Below are positions 8,741-17,696 of a DNA stretch of 64,000 nucleotides, piece after piece. Each line of letters starts with the position of its first letter. Position 1 is the stretch's first letter. The stretch comes from Vibrio superstes (GTDB lineage: Bacteria > Pseudomonadota > Gammaproteobacteria > Enterobacterales > Vibrionaceae): NCBI RefSeq assembly GCF_003569005.1, contig NZ_BCUR01000001.1, positions 1,121,893-1,185,892 on the forward strand, written 5' to 3'. Below the pieces are notes generated by a model, which had not been told where the DNA came from, ran no database searches, and saw only the letters and a list, made by a program, of their open reading frames with translations. The translations under genes and the position numbers were made by a program.

Positions 8741-9622
8741 ATGCTCACTCGTTCTGATGATCTCGAAATTCTTCTCACCGTTGTTGATAGTGGTGGCTTC
8801 TCTGCAGCGGCTGAGGCGCTAGATATCCAAGTTGCTAGAGTGTCACGCTCTGTTAGTAAGGTTGAGACACAATTGGGTGTATCTATACTCAACCGTACAA
8901 CACGCCGCGTCGAGCTGACGGATGAGGGGCGACAGTTTATTGAAGGGGTTAGGTTAGGGCTTCAACAATTGCAAAAAGCTGAGGACGATATTGTTTCTCG
9001 TGGTGAACTGCCAAAAGGACGTTTACGAGTTGATGCGGCAAGCCCGTTTGTGTTTCATCAGTTGGTGCCATTAGTAAAAGAGTTCAACCAAGCCTATCCG
9101 GATATTAAGCTAGAACTGACGTCCAACGAAGGCTTTGTCGACCTTCTAGAAAAGAAAACTGACATCGCGATTCGCATCGGGTCGCTGACCGATTCAACCC
9201 TTCATGCCAGACCTTTAGGCAAAAGCCCTCTATACATTGTTGCCTCGCCGGAGTACTTGGCTAGAAGAGGCATACCACAACAAACTAGCGACCTTTCTAC
9301 TCATGACATCATCGGCTTTGCGGGGGTAAAGGTACTTAATGATTGGCCGTTAAGAGGTTTTTCGCCCTTAGAACAAACCTCTACCTCAAGTAATGGAGAG
9401 ACAGTTAGACAGCTGGTACTTGAAGGAAATGGAATCGCATGCCTATCCGGGTTTATGGTGAACAAAGACATAGAGGCAGGACGCTTAGTGTCCTTACTGG
9501 ACGGTGACAAGATGAGCAATACGGGACGTGAGTTGGTGAATGCGGTTTACTACCGCTCTTCTAACGTGTCAAAGCGCATCTCAGCGTTTATTGATTTCAT
9601 TCAGCCCAAGCTCACCTTATAA
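8741..9622 (+). CDS. LysR-family transcriptional regulator
   Basis: A 293-residue LysR regulator. The N-terminal winged helix-turn-helix (about residues 1-60) includes GGFSAAAEALDIQVARVSRSVSKVE, and the C-terminal co-inducer domain follows (LRVDAASPFVFHQLVPLV onward). It resembles the group that controls small-molecule oxidoreductase genes, but the target is not evident: the upstream protease gene is on the same strand and the downstream small gene is convergent. It may act on itself through the inverted repeat over its promoter. Confidence 0.92.
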   Translation: MLTRSDDLEILLTVVDSGGFSAAAEALDIQVARVSRSVSKVETQLGVSILNRTTRRVELTDEGRQFIEGVRLGLQQLQKAEDDIVSRGELPKGRLRVDAASPFVFHQLVPLVKEFNQAYPDIKLELTSNEGFVDLLEKKTDIAIRIGSLTDSTLHARPLGKSPLYIVASPEYLARRGIPQQTSDLSTHDIIGFAGVKVLNDWPLRGFSPLEQTSTSSNGETVRQLVLEGNGIACLSGFMVNKDIEAGRLVSLLDGDKMSNTGRELVNAVYYRSSNVSKRISAFIDFIQPKLTL

Positions 9623-9638
9623 ACGGCCTAGCTGGGCG

Positions 9639-9800
9639 CTAAGATTCTTTTTGATCTACAGAGCAGTTAGAGAAAAGAGAGTGACTCTGTTTTGCGACCT
9701 TATCAGCCGCTCCTGCTTCTTGTGAGACGTGGTAAAGGTTATTCATAAAGAACCCTACGATAACGCCAAGAATAACAAATTGTATAGGCTTTAAATTCAT
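9639..9800 (-). CDS. Small single-pass membrane protein (53 aa)
   Basis: A 53-codon ORF on the minus strand. A start MNLKPIQFVILGVIVGFFMN gives a hydrophobic segment at about residues 7-20, followed by a hydrophilic tail with one Cys. GAGGG lies 7 nt before the ATG, a good ribosome binding site. It is convergent with the LysR gene, ending 17 bp from it. I do not recognise a family; it looks like a small inner-membrane protein. It could share a transcript with yegD upstream, 90 bp away. Confidence 0.6.
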   Translation of the reverse strand: MNLKPIQFVILGVIVGFFMNNLYHVSQEAGAADKVAKQSHSLFSNCSVDQKES

Positions 9801-9890
9801 TTCGACCCTCATAAATGATAACGACTTAGCCTTGAAAGTTAAGCGTAGACCGAATTTAGAGGGCTTTCAAAAGCGATTTGTACCGATAGA

Positions 9891-11243
9891 CTACCTGAAG
9901 CACACATCTGCCCAACGTGCTAAGCCGGCAGTAACAGAGCCAAAGTAGTTGCCGCTCACTACTGGTACATTCGGTAATATCGTTTGTACGGCATTTCTAA
10001 GTACAGTAGAGCGTGCAGAGCCACCAGTCATGAATATCGCGTCCGGAGTAGTCTGCGATTGTTGAACGGCTTCAAGCACTAGCTTAGTTATCTTCTCTTT
10101 CGGTACTTCAATGGCTTGCTCCATCTCTTGGCTCAACACTGGAATCTCGACTATCTCACTAAGAAGTTTGATCTTGGCAAGATAGCTTTCATCCTCAGAT
10201 AACGCGATCTTGGCACTTTCTGCTTGAGAAACGATGCCGTAGCCAAGAGCACCTTGGTGCACTTCGATCATTCTAGCCAATTTGGCTGGCTCACAAGCTT
10301 CGCGATGCAGTTGTCTGAGCAGGGCTAGGTTTTCTTTGCCGTAAAAGTCGCGTTGCGCCTGAACATTATTAATCAAAATAGAGTGCCAAAATTGGCTGAT
10401 AGGTATTTCAAGGCCTGATTGTTTGCGGCTTCCCTTACCGAACTCAGTCATAAATTGCTTATAAGCGATATGGATATCGAGATCGTTACCCCCTACCAGT
10501 TGGCCGGTATGACCAAGTAGAGTTTCTTTACGATCACTTTTACCCAGCCAAGATGGGCCCATTTGAATCATGGAGCAGTCGGTTGTACCACCGCCGATAT
10601 CAACCACTAACACGTTTTGGTTTGAAGTTAATGTGCTCTCGTAATCGAGTCCGGCGGCAACGGGTTCAAATTGAAACTCGACGTTTTTAAAGCCAGCTCT
10701 GGTAGCCGCTCTGAGTAATATGTCTTGTGCTTGCTGGTTTGACTCTTCTCCGCCACGGCCAAGGAAGTTTACAGGGCGACCAATTACCGTATCTTCAACG
10801 GCTTTTCCAAGGGACAGTTCAGCTTGAGATTTTACGTTCTCCATCATGGCGCAGACTAAGTCTTCGAAGAAGGCGAGCTGCACGTCACGTAGCCCTCTAG
10901 CACCTAAAAAAGACTTGGGTGATTTGATGTAGTAAACATCTTTTGGATCTTCTAGGTACAGATCCAGAGCCGGCTGCCCAAACAGGATTTCCTCTTCCAT
11001 AACGTCAATGCCTTCCTCGCGGTTGGCACGAATTGCACGCTGCAACACCGCCTCACCGGGCTGAGTCATTGGCGTTATCTTCTTACGACGGTACAGGTAT
11101 TCAGATACTGATTCAGAGGTGGGAGCGCACAAGGTCGAAGAGATGTACTTATCGCCATTACTGAATGGAATTTGGATTGCTTGGTTATCGATAATGTGTG
11201 CCACGGAGCAGTTTGCCGTACCGTAATCAAAACCTATTGCCAT
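9891..11243 (-). CDS. yegD: YegD-type Hsp70-like chaperone
   Basis: A 450-residue member of the Hsp70/actin ATPase superfamily lacking the C-terminal substrate domain of DnaK, as in E. coli YegD. Phosphate-binding signatures are MAIGFDYGTANCSVA at the N-terminus and VVDIGGGTTDCS near residue 210; MTGGSARSTVLR near residue 405 is the adenosine motif. It is predicted to be a cytoplasmic ATPase or chaperone of unknown client. GGAGG lies 5 nt before the ATG. No DnaJ or GrpE partner is nearby. Confidence 0.93.
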   Translation of the reverse strand: MAIGFDYGTANCSVAHIIDNQAIQIPFSNGDKYISSTLCAPTSESVSEYLYRRKKITPMTQPGEAVLQRAIRANREEGIDVMEEEILFGQPALDLYLEDPKDVYYIKSPKSFLGARGLRDVQLAFFEDLVCAMMENVKSQAELSLGKAVEDTVIGRPVNFLGRGGEESNQQAQDILLRAATRAGFKNVEFQFEPVAAGLDYESTLTSNQNVLVVDIGGGTTDCSMIQMGPSWLGKSDRKETLLGHTGQLVGGNDLDIHIAYKQFMTEFGKGSRKQSGLEIPISQFWHSILINNVQAQRDFYGKENLALLRQLHREACEPAKLARMIEVHQGALGYGIVSQAESAKIALSEDESYLAKIKLLSEIVEIPVLSQEMEQAIEVPKEKITKLVLEAVQQSQTTPDAIFMTGGSARSTVLRNAVQTILPNVPVVSGNYFGSVTAGLARWADVCFR

Positions 11244-11558
11244 GTGTCCTCCAAAGATCAGTGAGTGCTACGAAAAAGGGGCGCAATTAAACCTTGTTTA
11301 GGTAGGGGAGGTCAAGGCAGTTAAAAGAAAATAAGTAGGGCAATCCAAATGCCACTTAAATGGCTGCGTTATGTCGTATTCTAATAGATACAAAACTGAG
11401 ATTGATTTGTTAATTTGGTTAATGATTTCTATGTTATTTTGTAGTTAGAAGTTATAAAAAACGGCGAATTAATCAAAGATTTAGTTTTAATAGTCATGCT
11501 GCTTCTTTCTCTATTGCATCAGTTGTTTTCTGTCTTTAATATAGCCGACATTATTGCA

Positions 11559-11577
11559 AATAAAAGTGCTTCTCATT
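11559..11577. promoter_or_regulatory. Predicted Fur box before the TonB2 operon
   Basis: The 19-mer AATAAAAGTGCTTCTCATT matches 13 of the 16 fixed positions of the Vibrio Fur consensus (AATGANAATNATTNTCATT). It also lies inside a longer dyad whose outer arms are GCAAAT and ATTTGC (11557-11581). It sits about 175 bp upstream of the first gene of the TonB2 cluster. Iron repression by Fur is inferred from this and from the known iron role of TonB2. Confidence 0.6.
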
Positions 11578-11751
11578 TGCGTTGTCGTTGTTTGTTTACA
11601 TTAGCGCACGCTTACAATGTGTCATTGTGAGTGTATAGGGCATGAAGAGTTTGTCTCATCCGTCAAATGTACCAAGCGCCAATTTGAGAAACAGCCTTTG
11701 TTTGTATTACCTTATTCATTAATAGCTAAATCACAGATTTATGAGAAACCT

Positions 11752-12561
11752 ATGAATCACACAAAAATGCGATATCTGCTTGTTGCGGGACTATCGATGA
11801 CGAGCTCTCTGGCTATGGCTAATGAGCAAGCGACATTGCAAAAATCTCAGAATATCGAGACGCAGATAACGCAAGGTGCAGCAAAGACCCAAAATAGCGT
11901 TGTTAAGAGTAGCGACAAGGCGATGCAACTAGAAGCAGACATCGCTGGGCTTAAGCAAGAAGTTCATAACCTCTCTGTCTATAACTCACACCTTGAAGGC
12001 TTGATCGCAAGCCAAGGTAAAGAGCTTGAAGGGTTTGATGCGCAGCTTTCTCAAATCGATGATACTCGCCAAAGCATTGTTCCTTTGATGTACGAAATGC
12101 TAGAAGGTCTTGAAAAACTTAATGCTGAAGATCGCCCAATCCGCACTGAAGCAAGAGCTAAGCGCCTAGATAGCTTGAATGAAATGATGACTCAAGCCGA
12201 CGTTAGCGACGCTGAAAAGTACCGTCGTATTCTAGAGGCGTACCAGATTGAAATGGACTACGGCACCAAAATGGGCGCGTATTCTGGCACCATTGAAGTC
12301 GATGGAAAGCCTATCATTGCTGAACTGCTATACCTTGGCCGCGTATCTTTAGTTGCACGTTCAAATGACCGCCAACGTTACTGGGCGTGGGATGACAATA
12401 GCAACCTATGGGTGTCACAAGATGGCGGTGTGGGTCGTGAGATTGATAAGGCGTTTGATGTAGCGGCTAAGCAAGCATCACCCACTCTTCTTCAACTGCC
12501 TATTTCTCTGACTTTTGTTGAGCAGAACAAGGTCGAAACAACACAGGGTGAGGAAAAGTAG
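11752..12561 (+). CDS. DUF3450 protein of the TonB2 cluster
   Basis: About 269 residues. A signal peptide (about residues 1-22, ending AMA) is followed by a long coiled coil (about 40-115) and a C-terminal globular part with the WAWDDNSNLWV segment. This is the DUF3450 family that opens TonB2-type clusters, as in V. cholerae VC1548. It is a periplasmic partner of the TonB2 complex with no assigned biochemical role. The reading frame extends upstream to 11617, but the signal peptide and GAGAAAC before the ATG at 11752 mark the true start. The next gene follows after 3 nt. Confidence 0.88.
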   Translation: MNHTKMRYLLVAGLSMTSSLAMANEQATLQKSQNIETQITQGAAKTQNSVVKSSDKAMQLEADIAGLKQEVHNLSVYNSHLEGLIASQGKELEGFDAQLSQIDDTRQSIVPLMYEMLEGLEKLNAEDRPIRTEARAKRLDSLNEMMTQADVSDAEKYRRILEAYQIEMDYGTKMGAYSGTIEVDGKPIIAELLYLGRVSLVARSNDRQRYWAWDDNSNLWVSQDGGVGREIDKAFDVAAKQASPTLLQLPISLTFVEQNKVETTQGEEK

Positions 12562-12564
12562 TCG

Positions 12565-13926
12565 ATGAAACATCACCTAGTAAAGTTAAGTCTAGTGTTA
12601 GCGTCAGTACTGTGTGTACTTCCGGCTCATGCTAGCCAAACGCTTCTCAATGATACCGCAGATGCAAAAACAACCGAGCAGCAACACAACACGCAGCGAG
12701 AAGCTGAGTTTGCGTCTCAAGAGGCTAAGCTTCAAAGCCAATATGATGCTCTGGTTAAGCAGCGTGCCAATCTTAATAAGTCGATAGACTCACTCAGTAC
12801 ACAATTTCAAGATAATGAACAAAAGCTTTCTGAAAAAGAGAAAGAGCTGACTCTAGCCACAGGCAGTTTGGGTGAAATATTTGGTGTTGTTCGTCAATCT
12901 GCAAAAGATGTTCAATTAGAGCAAGAGCGTTCGGTTGCCTCTATTGGTCTTGAGCAAGATGTAACGACCATCAATGACATCATTGAAGCAAAGTCTATCC
13001 CTTCTAAAGATCAGCTATACGGTCTTTGGCAGTCTTATGTTCATCAGATCAAGGTAAGCTCACAAGCCTCAATCATTGGTGTGCCTTTTGTGGGTGGCTC
13101 AGGTGAGATTGAGCAGAAGCAAGTGTTGCGCATGGGCGCATTCGCCTTGGCAGATGACAATGGCTACCTAGTGTGGAACACAGATAAGCAGATCGCTACG
13201 CCATATACAGTACAGCCAAAACAAGCTCTGACTATCAATGCAAATATGGGCGCTGAAATGCCAGTGGTTGCCATTGATGCTACACGCGGTGCGCTGCTGG
13301 AACAACTAGCCAATAATCCAACCTTGATGCAACGTATTGAGCAAGGTGGCCTAGTGGGTAAGATCATTCTTGGCTTGCTACTAGTGGGTCTTTTAATTGG
13401 TCTATATCGTGCCGTGGTACTGATGTCTATCAAGTCTAAGATTGCCAAGCAGCTAAAAGATGTAGACTCACCATCAGATGACAACCCGCTTGGTAGGGTT
13501 ATGTTGGTTCACAAGCAAGACCAAAGCCCAACGGTTGAAGCGCTAGAGCTTCGTTTGTTAGAAGCGGTAATGGATGAACAAGAAACGCTAGAGCAAGGTA
13601 TTTCTACCATCAAGTTGTTGGCGGCGCTTGCACCTATGCTTGGCCTATTGGGTACAGTGACTGGCATGATTGATACCTTCCAGACCATTACTCAATTTGG
13701 TAATGCCGACCCTCGAATTATGGCGGGTGGTATTTCAATGGCCTTGATCACAACCGTACTTGGCTTGATCGCGGCAATGCCACTACTGCTAGTGCATAAC
13801 TTACTATCGAGCCTATCTGAAGGCATTCGTAATGTGGTTGAAAAACAAGGTGTGGGCTTAGTTGCTGAGCGTGCTGAGCGTAAACACACAACGGACAGCC
13901 AAATTGCACAAGAGGCAACGGCATAA
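12565..13926 (+). CDS. ttpC: TtpC, large ExbB-like protein of the TonB2 system
   Basis: A 453-residue MotA/TolQ/ExbB-family protein with an unusually long N-terminal half. A signal peptide (about 1-23) precedes a periplasmic coiled coil (about 40-105), a periplasmic domain, a membrane segment near residue 265-288, and then the ExbB/TolQ core (about 330-440) containing LAALAPMLGLLGTVTGMI. TtpC is required for TonB2-dependent iron uptake in Vibrio. Its stop overlaps the exbB start by one base, indicating translational coupling. Confidence 0.92.
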   Translation: MKHHLVKLSLVLASVLCVLPAHASQTLLNDTADAKTTEQQHNTQREAEFASQEAKLQSQYDALVKQRANLNKSIDSLSTQFQDNEQKLSEKEKELTLATGSLGEIFGVVRQSAKDVQLEQERSVASIGLEQDVTTINDIIEAKSIPSKDQLYGLWQSYVHQIKVSSQASIIGVPFVGGSGEIEQKQVLRMGAFALADDNGYLVWNTDKQIATPYTVQPKQALTINANMGAEMPVVAIDATRGALLEQLANNPTLMQRIEQGGLVGKIILGLLLVGLLIGLYRAVVLMSIKSKIAKQLKDVDSPSDDNPLGRVMLVHKQDQSPTVEALELRLLEAVMDEQETLEQGISTIKLLAALAPMLGLLGTVTGMIDTFQTITQFGNADPRIMAGGISMALITTVLGLIAAMPLLLVHNLLSSLSEGIRNVVEKQGVGLVAERAERKHTTDSQIAQEATA

Positions 13927-14480
13927 TGAACGACATTGCGTCAATTTGGGCGATGCTATCAGACGTACCCCTTGTCGGTTCTATTGAAGAGCTGATGTTT
14001 CGAGGTGGTCCGGTTCTGTGGTGGCTCGCCATTGTGATGCTGGTCTTTTGGGTACTTGTTCTAGATAGAATCTTGTATTTCTTTTGGGCATTTCCAAAGA
14101 GTCAACATGACTGGGTGCTTAAGTGGCAACAACGTACAGACCGTCATTCTTGGTACGCTCTATCGCAAAGAAGCGCATGGCTATCTGCATCAGAATCTGG
14201 CCTTAAGCGTTCACTTTCTTTGATGAAGGTGTTGGTAGCTCTGTTCCCAATGCTTGGGCTATTGGGAACAGTAACGGGCATGATTTCGGTGTTTGATGTG
14301 ATGGCAGCCCAAGGAAACAGCGAACCGCGCCTAATGGCGGCAGGCATTTCTATGGCCACGATTCCAACGATGGCAGGCATGGTTGCCGCACTCGTTGGTA
14401 TGTTTGTTTATTCAAGATTATATGGTTTGGCAGAACGTAAACAGTTGCATTTAGAGCGTCTGCTGCGAATCCATAGCTGA
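13926..14480 (+). CDS. exbB2: ExbB-type proton-channel subunit of the TonB2 system
   Basis: A 184-residue inner-membrane ExbB/TolQ protein with three membrane segments (about 28-50, 100-122 and 140-162). The family core ALFPMLGLLGTVTGMISVFD is present. With ExbD it forms the proton-driven motor that powers TonB. Overlap with ttpC and an 11-nt gap to exbD show it is part of the operon. Confidence 0.94.
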   Translation: MNDIASIWAMLSDVPLVGSIEELMFRGGPVLWWLAIVMLVFWVLVLDRILYFFWAFPKSQHDWVLKWQQRTDRHSWYALSQRSAWLSASESGLKRSLSLMKVLVALFPMLGLLGTVTGMISVFDVMAAQGNSEPRLMAAGISMATIPTMAGMVAALVGMFVYSRLYGLAERKQLHLERLLRIHS

Positions 14481-14491
14481 AGGTTAATATT

Positions 14492-14896
14492 ATGAGATTA
14501 GGACGCCGCCGCGAGCGTAATGAAGAGGCACAGGTGGACATGACTTCGATGCTAGATATCGTGTTCATCATGTTGATCTTTTTCATTGTAACAAGCTCTT
14601 TTGTGCGTGAATCTGGCGTTGAGGTTAATCGACCTCAAGCTGCTCACGCAACCAGCCAAAAAGATGCGGGTATTTTCATTGCCATTACAGACACCAACCA
14701 AGTGTATATTGATAAGCGCTTGGTCGATGTTGAGCGAGTGCAAGCCACGCTAGAAAGTATGATCATTGACAAGCCCGATGCCTCAGTGGTGATTCAAGCC
14801 GACAAATTTGCCTTTAATGGCACGGTTGTTGAGGTGATGGATGGAGCAAAAGGTGCTGGTATTGAAAAAATCGCACTGGCTACTGCAGCGAAGTAG
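14492..14896 (+). CDS. exbD2: ExbD-type subunit of the TonB2 system
   Basis: A 134-residue ExbD/TolR protein. A short cytoplasmic N-terminus is followed by one membrane helix (about 23-43) that carries the essential proton-path Asp in DMTSMLDIVFIMLIFF, and then a periplasmic domain. Length is normal for the family. It lies between exbB and tonB with gaps of 11 and 9 nt. Confidence 0.94.
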   Translation: MRLGRRRERNEEAQVDMTSMLDIVFIMLIFFIVTSSFVRESGVEVNRPQAAHATSQKDAGIFIAITDTNQVYIDKRLVDVERVQATLESMIIDKPDASVVIQADKFAFNGTVVEVMDGAKGAGIEKIALATAAK

Positions 14897-14905
14897 AGAC
14901 CTTTG

Positions 14906-15529
14906 ATGAAACGACTATTCATTGCACTGCCCGCTGCTATTTTGATGACCTTTTTTGTCTTCGGCTTTATGACCTGGCTGGTCAATATGGGCAAGTCGCC
15001 TTTGCCTGATCAAAAGCCAATGGTCAGATTTGATATGTTACAAGTCGAGCAAGATAGCCAAACGCAGCGTCGTCAGCGCCAATTGCCAGAACCACCGGAG
15101 AAGCCTGCGCAACCACCAGAAACTCAGGTCAGTAACTCAAGTAACGTATCGGAAAATTCAATCTCGCTAGACAGTTTAGATTTGCCTCAGGTTGCTTTGG
15201 ATACAGCCGTTACTGGGCTAGCTATTTCAAATCCAGGCCCGATGAAGATTGCGCAAAACCAACAGGTGATGCCATTACATCGTATGGAGCCGCGATATCC
15301 GGCAAGAGCGCTGAGCCGCAAGATAGAAGGCTATGTTGTAATGAGTTTTACCATCAATGAAGTAGGAAACCCTATCGATATTGAGGTAGTGCAGAGTGAG
15401 CCTAGCCGCGTGTTTGATAGAGAAGCAACAAGAGCGCTACAACGCTGGAAGTACCAACCCTTGGTGGTGAATGGCAAGGCGACGCCTCGAGAAGGTCAAA
15501 CCGTGAAGCTGGAGTTTAAACTGCAATGA
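14906..15529 (+). CDS. tonB2: TonB energy transducer, TonB2 type
   Basis: A 207-residue TonB: an N-terminal membrane anchor (about 1-25), a short Pro-rich linker (PEPPEKPAQPPE, about 52-63), and the C-terminal TonB domain with MEPRYPARALSRKIEGYV and LQRWKYQP. The linker is short compared with TonB1 proteins, as is usual for TonB2. An in-frame TTG sits directly before the ATG at 14906; the ATG is preferred. It transmits energy from ExbBD to outer-membrane receptors. The stop overlaps the next gene by 4 nt. Confidence 0.94.
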   Translation: MKRLFIALPAAILMTFFVFGFMTWLVNMGKSPLPDQKPMVRFDMLQVEQDSQTQRRQRQLPEPPEKPAQPPETQVSNSSNVSENSISLDSLDLPQVALDTAVTGLAISNPGPMKIAQNQQVMPLHRMEPRYPARALSRKIEGYVVMSFTINEVGNPIDIEVVQSEPSRVFDREATRALQRWKYQPLVVNGKATPREGQTVKLEFKLQ

Positions 15530-16695
15530 TGAACAGGCAATTTGTAACTCTCGTGCTGATGGCTCTTTTATTTGGTTCAAATGTGAGTGCTCAAGAGCTT
15601 AGCCGTTCTACTGCCAATCGGGTGCATCAAGCCTATGAACTGCAAAACCAAGGCGATGATGCAAAGGCGATTGAGGTTCTAGAGAGCGTAGATTCTAGTA
15701 GAGCCTTTGACACCTCTTATGTGCAGCGAATGCTTGGTATCTTGTATTGGCAAGAAGAACAAAGTGAGAACGCAGAAAAGGCGCTATCACATTCTGTTGA
15801 ACTGAAAGGGCTGCCTGCTGAGCAGCATATCGAAACTCAGCGTATGCTGGCGGATATTCAGTTATCAAATGGAAAAATGAGCCATGCACTAGACAACTAC
15901 CATCAAGTTATTGCCCAGAATAAAACTCAGAAATCTTTGGGTACAGAGACGATTCAGCAGATCTGGCTTCGCGTCGGGCAAGCTAACTATCAGATGGAGA
16001 ACTGGCCTTCAGTATTAACTGCATCGAAGAGCTATTACTTTGCAGGTGGCAAAACGACCACGTCAGTATTGAATCTGCGTTTGGGCGCGGAGCTATCCTT
16101 GAAGCAATGGAACAATGCTCTTAAAACGACTTTGGCATTGAGAGGGTTAGAGCCAGAAGCCGAACGCTGGTGGACACAAACACTCAACCTATATTTGAGA
16201 ATGGGTAACCATCAGCAAGCGCTGTCAACACTTAAGCAGTATGAAAGAGCTGGGTTTGAGCTAACCAAAGATCAGTATCGAATGATGGCTCAGCTTTATT
16301 CCAAGCAAGGTGTGCCAGAAAAGTCTGCTCAAATATTCCATGATTTGAACAAAGGCAATGAGACGAAAGCGAAGGATCTCGCTATTGAAGCGCAGTATTG
16401 GCAACAGGCGAGAGAGTGGGATCAGTCTCTTAATGCTTGGGCTAGAGCATCCAGCAAAGATAGCGACTATCGTTGGTCTTACATTCAGTTGCTTATGCAA
16501 AACAAGCAATATAAGACAGCGATATCCCAGTTAAACAAGGTTGAAGAGAGCTCAAGAAGAGAGCTAACGAGTGTCGAAGCGTATTATCGCTTAGGTGAGC
16601 GAGAGCAGGCGCTGAAGCATGCTCAAAAAGCCAATCAGATCAAATCAGACCGAGTGGCGCTGAATTGGATTCGATATTTGAATCAACCACAATAA
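15526..16695 (+). CDS. TPR-repeat protein of the TonB2 cluster
   Basis: A 389-residue periplasmic protein with a signal peptide (about 1-23) and at least six TPR-like helical repeats over residues 30-385, for example the segments from TSYVQRMLGILYWQEEQ and YRMMAQLYSKQGVPEKSA. A TPR protein ends the TonB2 cluster in V. cholerae (VC1543) too. It may scaffold the periplasmic part of the complex; no activity is known to me. ATGA overlap with tonB indicates coupling. A terminator closes the operon. Confidence 0.88.
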   Translation: MMNRQFVTLVLMALLFGSNVSAQELSRSTANRVHQAYELQNQGDDAKAIEVLESVDSSRAFDTSYVQRMLGILYWQEEQSENAEKALSHSVELKGLPAEQHIETQRMLADIQLSNGKMSHALDNYHQVIAQNKTQKSLGTETIQQIWLRVGQANYQMENWPSVLTASKSYYFAGGKTTTSVLNLRLGAELSLKQWNNALKTTLALRGLEPEAERWWTQTLNLYLRMGNHQQALSTLKQYERAGFELTKDQYRMMAQLYSKQGVPEKSAQIFHDLNKGNETKAKDLAIEAQYWQQAREWDQSLNAWARASSKDSDYRWSYIQLLMQNKQYKTAISQLNKVEESSRRELTSVEAYYRLGEREQALKHAQKANQIKSDRVALNWIRYLNQPQ

Positions 16696-16702
16696 ATAAC
16701 CA

Positions 16703-16726
16703 ATGCTGCCTTCGGGCGGCATTTTT
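16703..16726 (+). terminator. Intrinsic terminator of the TonB2 operon
   Basis: ATGCTGCC and GGCGGCAT close a stable TTCG tetraloop and are followed by TTTTT. Confidence 0.9.
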
Positions 16727-16960
16727 ATGCGTGTTACCTTCTGCAAAGTCAGTTAACAATGCTTAGGTCTATTTATGCCACATCAATAGAAGCCTTTTCA
16801 TTTTCTTGCAGAGGATTTCGTTTAAAATGCGAACAGTATCAATGTGTTGGTGGGTAACTTGTTGCATAATAATGATGCACCCGAAAAGCATGATGGATAC
16901 GCCCAACGTTTAGCCTATTGACCCACTTTGTTAGTCTTCTCTGCAAATAGGTGGTGGGGT

Positions 16961-17107
16961 ATGAACAAGAAAATGATGTTTTGGGGTAATCACGGAGGCA
17001 CTGTTGTAGCGTTTACCATTGCGATGATTGCATGGGCGTTTAACCTGCATGTGCTATTTGGCGTTTTTATCTTAGCAACATTGGTCAAAGCCGCACAAAG
17101 TCACTAA
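16961..17107 (+). CDS. Small membrane protein (48 aa)
   Basis: A 48-codon ORF starting MNKKMMFWGNHGGTVVAF. Two hydrophobic stretches (about residues 13-28 and 30-42) suggest a small inner-membrane protein. A purine-rich GGTGGTGGGGT runs up to the ATG. It stands alone between the TonB2 terminator and a convergent hypothetical gene. I do not recognise a family. The leader upstream contains a small perfect hairpin (TGCAT/ATGCA near 16863-16879) and GTGGGT/ACCCAC segments that could pair around it. Confidence 0.55.
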   Translation: MNKKMMFWGNHGGTVVAFTIAMIAWAFNLHVLFGVFILATLVKAAQSH

Positions 17108-17226
17108 AGAGCTGTGATACAGTTTGATCATCAACGCACATTTTAATTGATGTTTTGGGTCGCTATAGCGTTGTTCTCAACGCGAACTGGCTGACCCGTA
17201 GGCTACTTTTACATTGCGCAAGTGGG

Positions 17227-17481
17227 CTATTTTAAGATATCGACTCTTAACTTACGTTTATCTAATTCTTCTTCTAGAAACTTCAGTAACAGTTGTGTAT
17301 CTGATTCAAAGTTCTCTTGATTGTTGCGACTATCTTTCCCTAAGTCAGTCAGCTCTATGGCGTTATTTATCAATTTTTGGCTATCCCTAACGGCTACTTC
17401 ACCGGATGTTGCTCGTAGCTTCTTTGCTAAATTCACATAGTTGTAGATTGCGGAAAGAGTGTTAAGAGACACTTTAGACAT
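17227..17481 (-). CDS. Hypothetical helical protein (84 aa)
   Basis: An 84-residue soluble protein predicted to be mostly alpha-helical, with charged segments and no signal peptide. It has no cysteine or membrane segment. I recognise no domain. It is a single gene with its own upstream region. Its length, absence of frame problems and normal codon use favour a real gene, but the ribosome binding site (AAGG, about 10 nt before the ATG) is modest. Confidence 0.65.
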   Translation of the reverse strand: MSKVSLNTLSAIYNYVNLAKKLRATSGEVAVRDSQKLINNAIELTDLGKDSRNNQENFESDTQLLLKFLEEELDKRKLRVDILK

Positions 17482-17654
17482 TAAGGAAAACCTTTGGTAG
17501 TAAACACAGAGGCAGTCTATAGGATGAACTTTAACTTAGTGTGATCACTTTACGACAATACAGATAAATAGTGGGTTTTGGCCTTCCGCTTTTAATGTGT
17601 TTCTTCTAGGGCTTCCACTACACAATGCAGCGTTCACGATAGTGGGGGAAAGCT

Positions 17655-17687
17655 AAAAGGCCCGCTAAATTGTGTATTTAACGGGCC
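17655..17687 (-). terminator. Intrinsic terminator of the potABCD operon
   Basis: On the minus strand GGCCCGTTAAAT and ATTTAGCGGGCC pair with one mismatch around a 5-nt loop and are followed by TTTT, directly after potD. Confidence 0.85.
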
Positions 17688-17696
17688 CTGGTTTTT

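Noticed and set aside
11617-11751. N-terminal extension of the DUF3450 protein
   Set aside because: The signal peptide begins at the ATG at 11752, so upstream in-frame codons are most likely untranslated.
16855-16940. Cyclic di-GMP riboswitch before the 48-codon ORF
   Set aside because: Pairing segments exist but the conserved riboswitch core is absent.
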